NCBI RefSeq assembly: GCF_021532655.1 | Contig: NZ_JAKGAS010000019.1 | Location: forward strand, 1 to 52,920 | Length of the DNA stretch: 52,920 nt | Origin: Paraglaciecola algarum | Lineage (GTDB): Bacteria > Pseudomonadota > Gammaproteobacteria > Enterobacterales > Alteromonadaceae | Reading direction: 5' to 3' | Shown: positions 46,671-52,920 of the stretch, piece after piece | Numbering within the stretch: position 1 is the first letter of the stretch | Layout: each line of letters begins with the position of its first letter | Made by a program: the position numbers and the translations under genes | The notes under the pieces: generated by a model | What the model was told of the DNA's origin: nothing | The model's input: the letters and a program-made list of their open reading frames with translations, nothing else | Databases searched by the model: none

Positions 46671-47409
46671 ATTTACTGAACGAAGAGAATAAGCTTAAAA
46701 TTCAACTTATTTTTATAATAAAAATACACACTTAATATTATCAAAAGTAGCAAGATTGATCTGTATGTTTTAATTATCTCAAATCTCTAAGGGCAGGAAA
46801 AAACACATGTAAGACATTGTTTTAAAAGTATTTACTAGCCAATGTATACTTTAGTCTAATAGCTATTAATCTTGAAGTCCTCTATTCCGTTTTTCTAAAT
46901 AGCTCAAATAAGCACGCCATAAACACATTAACCAACTTGAATTTATTCGTATACATTCGTCGCTAAGTCCATAGTCAAGTACTTTTGTGAGTTCACAATT
47001 AGCTTCTCTTATTTTTGATTTGATCACATTTTCTTAAAACCCATGCAATGAAAAAGGAGCATGACTAAAGCCTCAAATCATTTTTAATAATTTGCATTTG
47101 ACATCATAAACTCATCAAATGCAAATAATTAGTACACTAATTATTAAAAAATAACCAACAACTAAAAACATGGATAAAAAAAACAATAAAAACAATTACA
47201 TAACTAAATACAATCAAAGTAACGGGAATAAAACCAGTAACAAAATTTAATTTCTACACTAACTATAAATTGAGATTTTATTTATTTTAGACTAGTATAA
47301 AGTAATGTGAACTTTTGTTTTGATGACAGTTAGTCATCAATTTTTCACGTGCAAAAATGTCTTGTTTGAAATGAGAAGGTAAATCCAATTCATCAATAAG
47401 GAGAACATT
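46671..47409. other. Gene-free AT-rich region with nested hairpins
   Basis: These 739 bases contain no supported gene. The clearest structure is at 47085-47145: arms 47085-47101 and 47115-47131 pair over 17 bp with one mismatch, and the right arm also pairs with 47137-47145 in a perfect 9-bp stem (47124-47132). Only one of the two hairpins can form at a time. The PRC-barrel gene's promoter probably lies in the last 200 bases. Nothing else was recognised. Confidence 0.5.
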
Positions 47410-48177
47410 ATGTTAGTCAGTCTTAAAGAGTTAAACGGTAGTAACATCAAAGCAACTGACGGAGACGTGGGTCAGATAAAAGATGTATATTTTGACGATA
47501 GTTCTTGGGTCATTCGATTTTTGGTAACTGACACTCACCCTTGGCTCCCCCTAAGTCAGAAGGTATTAATAAGTCCCATAGCATTGCGTGAATTTAGCTC
47601 TGATGATCATGCACTAAAAGTCTCATTCACTAAAGAAACCATTAAAAACTGCCCAAAAATAGAGGAATATGAAACAGTATCTCGAGAGTTTGAAAAAGCC
47701 TATTATGACTATTTTGGTTACGGCTACTATTGGACAGGTGAAGGAACTTGGGGCGAATACGCTTATCCAACAGCACTATTTCACGGGAATGTACTGCCCA
47801 TTACCAATGCTCACGATAACGAAATTGAAAAAGATAATACTAAACAAGTAAATCACCTTCGCTCGGCGAACGAAGTCGAACACTATGGGGTTGAAGCATT
47901 GGACGGAATAAAAGGCTATATCAAAGATTTTATTTGGGATACCTACAATTGGACTTTACGTTATCTAGTTATTGATACACGTAATTGGTTGCCTGGTGGT
48001 AAAAAAGTGCTCATCTCGCCTGATCAGTTTGATACCTTAAATTGGGGAAGTAAAACCGTTACATGTAATATTAGTTTAGCACAAATTAAAGCTTGCCCCG
48101 AATATCACTCTGACAAATTAAATGACATTAATTACCTCGAAGAAGTGAGAAAAATATTCAGTTCGATAGATAAATAA
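47410..48177 (+). CDS. Double PRC-barrel domain protein
   Basis: This is a 255-aa protein with two PRC-barrel repeats: residues about 1-80 (ELNGSNIKATDGDVGQIKDVYFDDSSWVIRFLVTDT) and about 160-240 (DGIKGYIKDFIWDTYNWTLRYLVIDT). WLPLSQKVLISP and WLPGGKKVLISP repeat in the same place. The linker is aromatic-rich (YYDYFGYGYYWTGEGTWGEYAYP). PRC-barrels appear in RNA processing, photosynthetic and stress proteins; the specific role is unknown. A strong AAGGAGAACATT precedes the ATG. Confidence 0.88.
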   Translation: MLVSLKELNGSNIKATDGDVGQIKDVYFDDSSWVIRFLVTDTHPWLPLSQKVLISPIALREFSSDDHALKVSFTKETIKNCPKIEEYETVSREFEKAYYDYFGYGYYWTGEGTWGEYAYPTALFHGNVLPITNAHDNEIEKDNTKQVNHLRSANEVEHYGVEALDGIKGYIKDFIWDTYNWTLRYLVIDTRNWLPGGKKVLISPDQFDTLNWGSKTVTCNISLAQIKACPEYHSDKLNDINYLEEVRKIFSSIDK

Positions 48178-48227
48178 CCATTATTTTATTTGGAAAATAC
48201 CATACATATATGGTGTAAGGCTAAGTT

Positions 48228-49607
48228 ATGTCCACAACACACGACTGTATCGCAAGCGATACAGTCCACAATAGTAAACTGTTGTACGGCGAAGAAACCG
48301 CCAAAGCACTAGCAAATTTCACTATGAGTGAATTGAAAATGCCTCGTGCTATTATTTGGGCTCTTGCCACGGTGAAAGGTGCGGCGGCGCATGCCAATTT
48401 GGAGTTAGGGTTACTTGACGCAGACAAAGCAATGTCAATTCAAGCTGCTGCTAAAAGTGTTGCTGATGGCGACTACGACGAACAATTTCAGGTAGATGTG
48501 TTTCAAACAGGGTCTGGCACCAGTACTAACATGAACGCCAATGAAGTGATTGCCTCTTTAGTTGCAGTGCAAACCAATGGCGAGGTAAACGTGCATCCAT
48601 TAGATGACATTAATTTGGGCCAAAGCTCTAATGATGTAATACCGACATGTATACATTTAAGTGCAGCGACACTCATAGCCAATGAGCTGTTACCCTCGTT
48701 ATCACACCTCAGTAACACTTTGGAACGTAAAGCAAAGGAACATCAACAAACAATCAAAACAGGCAGAACTCATCTTATGGATGCCATGCCAATGAGCTTT
48801 GGTCAAGAGATTAGTGCGTGGCGTAGTCAGGTCAACGATATCCAAGCCCAATTAAAACATAGTCTACACAATTTATGTAAACTTGCTATTGGTGGCACTG
48901 CGGTTGGAACTGGAGTCAATACTCACTCAAAGTTTGGCGCCACTGTAACCCATTTTTTATCAGAAAATAGCCCATTAGTATTCACCCCTGCTGACAATTA
49001 CTTTCATGCCATCAGTGCACAAGATACAGCAGTTAGTGTTAGTGGCAACCTTAAAACCGCAGCTGTTAGCTTGAGTAAAATTAGTAATGATATTCGTTGG
49101 CTCAGTAGTGGACCGTTAAACGGTTTAAATGAAATACACTTACCTGAGCTTCAAAAAGGCAGCAGTATTATGCCTGGCAAAGTTAACCCTGTGATCCCCG
49201 AAGCGGTACTTATGGCATGCACTCAAGTAATTGGTAATGACACCACTATCACCTTAGCTGGGCAGTCTGGTAACTTTCAGTTAAATACTATGTTGCCATT
49301 AATTGGCTATACCCTAGTGCAAAGTATTCAACTACTGTGTTCCTGTAGCACAGCACTTGCGGATAAAGTAGTTAAAGACATGCAAGTTAACCTATCAATG
49401 CTTGAACAAAAGGTTGCACAAAACCCGATGTTAGCAACAGCTTTGACGAATTTGATTGGTTACGATAAAAGCGCCGAGATTGCCAAAAAAGCCTATACAG
49501 AAAATAGAACAGTGCTAGAGGTCGCAAAGGAGCTAACCGATTTAGATGAAGCTGAGCTTATCTCAATATTAAATCCAGAGAGAATGATAGGAGGGACAAC
49601 AATTTAA
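48228..49607 (+). CDS. fumC: Class II fumarate hydratase
   Basis: This is a 459-aa iron-independent fumarase that converts fumarate to malate in the TCA cycle. It has GSGTSTNMNANEVIA (about 95-109), SSNDVIPT, TGRTHLMDAMPM (His182) and the signature GSSIMPGKVNP (311-321). Aspartase is a related alternative, but length and motif detail fit FumC. It is convergent with acnA, 64 bp apart. Confidence 0.92.
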   Translation: MSTTHDCIASDTVHNSKLLYGEETAKALANFTMSELKMPRAIIWALATVKGAAAHANLELGLLDADKAMSIQAAAKSVADGDYDEQFQVDVFQTGSGTSTNMNANEVIASLVAVQTNGEVNVHPLDDINLGQSSNDVIPTCIHLSAATLIANELLPSLSHLSNTLERKAKEHQQTIKTGRTHLMDAMPMSFGQEISAWRSQVNDIQAQLKHSLHNLCKLAIGGTAVGTGVNTHSKFGATVTHFLSENSPLVFTPADNYFHAISAQDTAVSVSGNLKTAAVSLSKISNDIRWLSSGPLNGLNEIHLPELQKGSSIMPGKVNPVIPEAVLMACTQVIGNDTTITLAGQSGNFQLNTMLPLIGYTLVQSIQLLCSCSTALADKVVKDMQVNLSMLEQKVAQNPMLATALTNLIGYDKSAEIAKKAYTENRTVLEVAKELTDLDEAELISILNPERMIGGTTI

Positions 49608-49671
49608 AAAGTAGCCTGTAAACCAAGTTATATAGGCCTACAGACTATGTAAAACGCTTAACTCACTATTT

Positions 49672-52392
49672 TTAAAGCAAGGTTCTAATCACATATTGAA
49701 GAATACCTCCATGACGAAAATATTCGAATTCATTTGGCGTATCAATACGAATGTCTGTTTGAAAGCTAACAATCTCGCCGTTAGGCTTTTCAACTTCTAC
49801 TGTTACCTGCTTTTGACCTGCTTCGACAGCCTGAATTGAAAACTGCTCTGTGCCTTCTAAACTATAGGTAATTGCGCCTTCACCTTGCTTAAACTGCAGT
49901 GGTAATATGCCCATTCCAATAAGATTTGAACGGTGAATACGCTCATACGTTTCAGCAATCACCGCTTTTACACCAAGTAACAATGGCCCTTTGGCTGCCC
50001 AATCACGGGAACTTCCAGTGCCGTACTCCTTACCCGCTATTACTATAGTGGGTATATCCTTAGCAATATACTGCTGCGCAGCTTCAAATACAGTCATGTC
50101 CTTACCACTGGGCTGCATGCGCGTAAAACCGCCCTCAGTGCCTGGCGCCAGCTGATTTTTTAGCCTAACGTTTGCAAAAGTACCGCGCATCATGACTTCG
50201 TGATTCCCTCTCCTTGAGCCATAAGAATTAAAATCCTTTAGTGAAACCTGGTTATCACGCAAATAATCGGCAGCAGGAGTTTCTTTACCAATCGAACCTG
50301 CTGGAGAAATGTGATCAGTCGTGACACTGTCTGACAGTTTTAATAAGCAACGGGCATTTTTAATCGCTTTAATGGGCTCAGGCTGAGCTGGCATGTCTGC
50401 AAAAAATGTAGGCTTTTTCACATAAGTGCTATTTGGCCAGTTATAAATATCAGCATCAACCGGGTCTAAATTTTCCCATATTTCACCTCCGTCATAAACA
50501 GAGCCATATTTCTCAGAGAACATAGACTTGTTGACCACCCGCGTTACAATCTCTTGGATTTCATTCTGACTTGGCCATAGGTCTTTTAAATAAACAGGTG
50601 TTCCAGTGTTACTAATGCCAAGTGGCTCCTTAGTAATATCAATTTTCATATTACCTGCCAGTGCATAAGCTACAACTAGAGGGGGCGATGCCAAATAGTT
50701 GGCTTTAACATCAGAATGTATCCTACCTTCAAAATTGCGATTACCTGACAAAACCGAAGTCACAATTAAATCATTTTCTTTAATCGCATTTGAAATAACC
50801 TCAGGTAATGGACCTGAATTACCAATACAAGTTGTACAGCCGTAACCAACTAGATTAAATCCCAATATATCTAATTCTTTAGATAAGCCTGCTTCGTTGA
50901 GATATTCAGTAACGACTTGCGAGCCTGGAGCAAAACTGGTTTTTACCCATGGTTTAACTGTAAGTCCTAACTCATTGGCTTTTTGCGCTAATAAGGCCGC
51001 CGCAATCAACACTGATGGATTGGAGGTATTGGTGCAACTGGTGATCGCCGCAATCACAACTGAGCCTTCATGAAGATCCAAATCTTGATTATTATGACGA
51101 TAAGAAACGCTGGTTTTTGAACCAATGTTTTCCGCTCCACCTTCACTATCAAAACGTCCTTTTTCCTTATCAGGTGCAATAGCCAATTCCTTTTGCTCTG
51201 TTATCCAATCACTAAATGAGGTCGCTGCTTGATTTAAATTAATCCTGTCTTGCGGACGTTTCGGTCCGGCTATGGCTGGAACCACTGTTGCCAAATCCAT
51301 AGCCAGTGTGGCGTGATACTCAGCATGCTCCTGAGCTTCGCTACCCCACATCCCTTGTGCCTTTGAATAAGCTTCGATAAGCTCGATTTGTTTCTCACTA
51401 CGACCAGTTAAAGCCAAATATTTAATAGTTTGCTCATCGATTGCAAACAATCCACAGGTTGCCCCATACTCTGGTGACATGTTGGCAAGTGTAGCTCTAT
51501 CGGCCACAGTTAAGTGTTTTATGCCATCCCCAAAAAACTCAACACACTTCCCGACAACACCAAATGCACGTAGTTGCTGGGTAACGGCTAAGACCAAGTC
51601 AGTAGCAGTTGTTCCTGCTGGTAACTTACCTTTTAACTCCATACCTACTACTTCAGGAATTAGCATAGTCACAGGCTGACCTAACATAGCCGCCTCTGCT
51701 TCAATACCGCCTACTCCCCATCCGAGTACACCCAAACCATTTATCATAGTGGTATGTGAATCGGTTCCAACTACAGTATCAGGATATAGTAGCGGTGTAT
51801 CATATTGTTCATCTATAAAAGTGACGCGGGCTAGATACTCTAGATTAACTTGATGCACTATGCCTTTTCCTGGTGGCACTACTTTGAAGTTATCGAAAGC
51901 ACTTTGCCCCCACTTTAAAAATTGATAGCGCTCTTTATTGCGCTCTACCTCAATTTTAGTATTACGTTCAAACGAGTCCTCTCTAGCAAATTCATCTACC
52001 ATTATTGAGTGATCGATGACTAAGTCGACAGGTTTAAGTGGGTTAATTTTATTTGGGTCGCCACCTAAATCCAACATTGCATCGCGCATTGCAGCCAAAT
52101 CAACTACCGCTGGCACACCAGTAAAATCTTGCAATATTACTCTAGAAGGAACAAAGGCGATTTCGGTATCAGTGGAGGAAGAAGTGTCCCATTCAGCCAA
52201 TATTTGAATATCCTCAGTCTGCACATAAGGTTTGTCACTGTGTCGTAACAGATTTTCTAATAAAATCTTTGCAGTCAAAGGCAGTCGCTTCATATCAGCA
52301 GGCAACGAAGACAGAGCGTAATACTGATAGTTTTTTCCTTTAATCGTAAGTGTAGATAAGTGTTGATTTAATGTTGTCACTTTATTCTCCAT
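49672..52392 (-). CDS. acnA: Aconitate hydratase A
   Basis: This is a 906-aa enzyme of the AcnA/IRP type that isomerises citrate to isocitrate. The [4Fe-4S] ligands are Cys453 (TSCTNTSNP) and Cys519 with Cys522 (GCTTCIGNSGPL). The swivelling C-terminal domain contains GTGSSRDWAAKGPLLLGVKAVIAE. Length is near the 891 aa of E. coli AcnA. It forms a TCA pair with the convergent fumC. Confidence 0.95.
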   Translation of the reverse strand: MENKVTTLNQHLSTLTIKGKNYQYYALSSLPADMKRLPLTAKILLENLLRHSDKPYVQTEDIQILAEWDTSSSTDTEIAFVPSRVILQDFTGVPAVVDLAAMRDAMLDLGGDPNKINPLKPVDLVIDHSIMVDEFAREDSFERNTKIEVERNKERYQFLKWGQSAFDNFKVVPPGKGIVHQVNLEYLARVTFIDEQYDTPLLYPDTVVGTDSHTTMINGLGVLGWGVGGIEAEAAMLGQPVTMLIPEVVGMELKGKLPAGTTATDLVLAVTQQLRAFGVVGKCVEFFGDGIKHLTVADRATLANMSPEYGATCGLFAIDEQTIKYLALTGRSEKQIELIEAYSKAQGMWGSEAQEHAEYHATLAMDLATVVPAIAGPKRPQDRINLNQAATSFSDWITEQKELAIAPDKEKGRFDSEGGAENIGSKTSVSYRHNNQDLDLHEGSVVIAAITSCTNTSNPSVLIAAALLAQKANELGLTVKPWVKTSFAPGSQVVTEYLNEAGLSKELDILGFNLVGYGCTTCIGNSGPLPEVISNAIKENDLIVTSVLSGNRNFEGRIHSDVKANYLASPPLVVAYALAGNMKIDITKEPLGISNTGTPVYLKDLWPSQNEIQEIVTRVVNKSMFSEKYGSVYDGGEIWENLDPVDADIYNWPNSTYVKKPTFFADMPAQPEPIKAIKNARCLLKLSDSVTTDHISPAGSIGKETPAADYLRDNQVSLKDFNSYGSRRGNHEVMMRGTFANVRLKNQLAPGTEGGFTRMQPSGKDMTVFEAAQQYIAKDIPTIVIAGKEYGTGSSRDWAAKGPLLLGVKAVIAETYERIHRSNLIGMGILPLQFKQGEGAITYSLEGTEQFSIQAVEAGQKQVTVEVEKPNGEIVSFQTDIRIDTPNEFEYFRHGGILQYVIRTLL

Positions 52393-52740
52393 TTTGTTCG
52401 AAAATAGGCTCTTCTCAGGTTAAATTTTTATCTTTTTCGTTCGTTTTTTTCGATCACTCAAAAGTAATTCACTTTTTAGTAAATGGATATCAATAGTTTA
52501 TTTCCGCAATTTCATTATCTTGCGCCATTTAGCATAAACCTTTGACATCTCAGCGAGAGCAGAAAAGGAACGCGAGCAGATTTGCACCTAGCTCTCTTTA
52601 TAAATAGCTCGCACTATTTAAAAAATAAAGCAACCATTACAGCATATTGACAACTTAAACAAAAGCCGTTGGATGTATTCAAAGTGACTGCTTATTAATA
52701 CCGAATGGTATAAATAAGTTTTTGACTAATGACATATGTG
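52393..52740. promoter_or_regulatory. acnA upstream region
   Basis: No gene is supported in these 348 bases. They should contain the acnA promoter, which reads leftward. A small palindrome, ATACC-GAAT-GGTAT, lies at about 52699-52712. No operator could be assigned with confidence. Confidence 0.35.
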
Positions 52741-52842
52741 TGTAGATTTCAATAGACGTCAGTAGACTCTAATAGACAAGGTATTGGCTAAGAGTGGTAT
52801 TTTATAAGGCTTTATGGATGTATATAGACTTCGATAGAAGTT
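52741..52842. repeat. 10-bp-phased TAGA repeats, possible recombinase arm-type sites
   Basis: Four consecutive 10-base units at 52741-52780 each carry TAGA at the same offset: TGTAGATTTC, AATAGACGTC, AGTAGACTCT and AATAGACAAG. Two more follow back to back at 52823-52842 (TATAGACTTC, GATAGAAGTT). The spacing equals one helical turn. Such short direct repeats beside a tRNA-like 3' end are usual for arm sites of tyrosine recombinases, but no integrase gene is visible on this side. Confidence 0.6.
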
Positions 52843-52846
52843 AAAA

Positions 52847-52863
52847 TGGTGCCCGGGGCCGGA
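52847..52863 (-). other. tRNA 3'-end-like sequence (possible att core)
   Basis: On the minus strand this reads TCCGGCCCCGGGCACCA, like the T-arm and acceptor end of a tRNA-Leu-type gene with encoded CCA. The sequence further into the would-be gene does not give a GGTTCRA T-loop or an anticodon arm, so it is not a complete tRNA. It may be a duplicated tRNA end left by integration of an element. Confidence 0.35.
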
Positions 52864-52920
52864 GCAGGATCATACCTGTTAAAGCCCTTGGAACCCGCAT
52901 GTTTACGTTGGGTTAATGGA

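Noticed and set aside
47085..47152. Rho-independent terminator in the AT-rich gap
   Set aside because: Stems are AT-rich and not followed by a T-run on either strand.
48228..49607. Aspartate ammonia-lyase
   Set aside because: The superfamily signature is shared, but length, GSGTSTNMNANEV and overall sequence fit class II fumarase better.
52847..52920. A complete tRNA gene on the minus strand
   Set aside because: Only the acceptor and T-stem-like end is present; no GGTTCRA loop, anticodon stem or D-arm could be laid out in the following bases.
1..52920. CRISPR array
   Set aside because: No regularly spaced direct repeats of 25-40 bases with unique spacers were seen; the 10-bp repeats at 52741-52842 are too short and have no spacers.

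Overview
The window reads as a chromosomal segment of a marine gammaproteobacterium of the order Alteromonadales (Paraglaciecola/Glaciecola/Alteromonas-like). The base composition is AT-rich. The order plsX-fabH-fabD-fabG-acpP-fabF-pabC-mltG-tmk-holB-tatD, with rpmF and yceD upstream and maf, rluC and rne beyond, is the classic gamma-proteobacterial block. The taxonomic placement is inference from protein style and gene order.

Bases 1 to about 9835 are accessory DNA. I read them as one end of an integrated island carrying a tightly coupled recombinase operon on the minus strand: a 423-aa tyrosine recombinase, a 764-aa partner without a visible catalytic set, an 896-aa tyrosine recombinase and a 173-aa basic protein. 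This matches what I recall of gamma-mobile-trio (GMT) islands, which carry anti-phage and antibacterial cargo. The cargo visible here is a complete dGTP triphosphohydrolase, an orphan VbhA-like Fic antitoxin, two small unknown proteins and the end of an IS3-family element. The island sits inside a chromosomal gene for a different dGTPase (the family annotated as anti-phage dGTPase) and cuts it in the codons for the catalytic HD...GHPPFGH motif. Only the last 338 codons of that gene remain. The island therefore destroys one nucleotide-depleting enzyme and brings another of the same activity. The other end of the island lies outside the window.

From 10971 to 16049 there are msrPQ (periplasmic methionine sulfoxide repair), a SulA-like small protein behind SOS-box-like half-sites, a YchJ protein, and a membrane winged-helix regulator followed by a periplasmic solute-binding protein. 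From 16050 to 28896, mostly on the minus strand, lies the fatty-acid, cell-envelope and translation block: tatD, holB, tmk, mltG, pabC, fabF, acpP, fabG, fabD, fabH, plsX, rpmF, yceD, then maf (plus), a HAD phosphatase and rluC. rne is transcribed divergently from rluC behind a long leader and is followed by a RhlE-type DEAD-box helicase.

From 33975 to 45026 there are a second orphan solute-binding protein, an NhaD-type Na+/H+ antiporter, a YaiI/YqxD protein, a 264-bp MITE-like element with TA target duplication, and a three-gene RND efflux operon (lipoprotein adaptor plus two permeases). The last part holds two small minus-strand proteins (one SEC-C), a third solute-binding protein, an AT-rich gene-free stretch with nested hairpins, a double PRC-barrel protein, fumC, and acnA convergent with fumC. 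The right edge holds a 10-bp-phased TAGA repeat next to a tRNA-3'-end-like sequence, which may mark another integration site.
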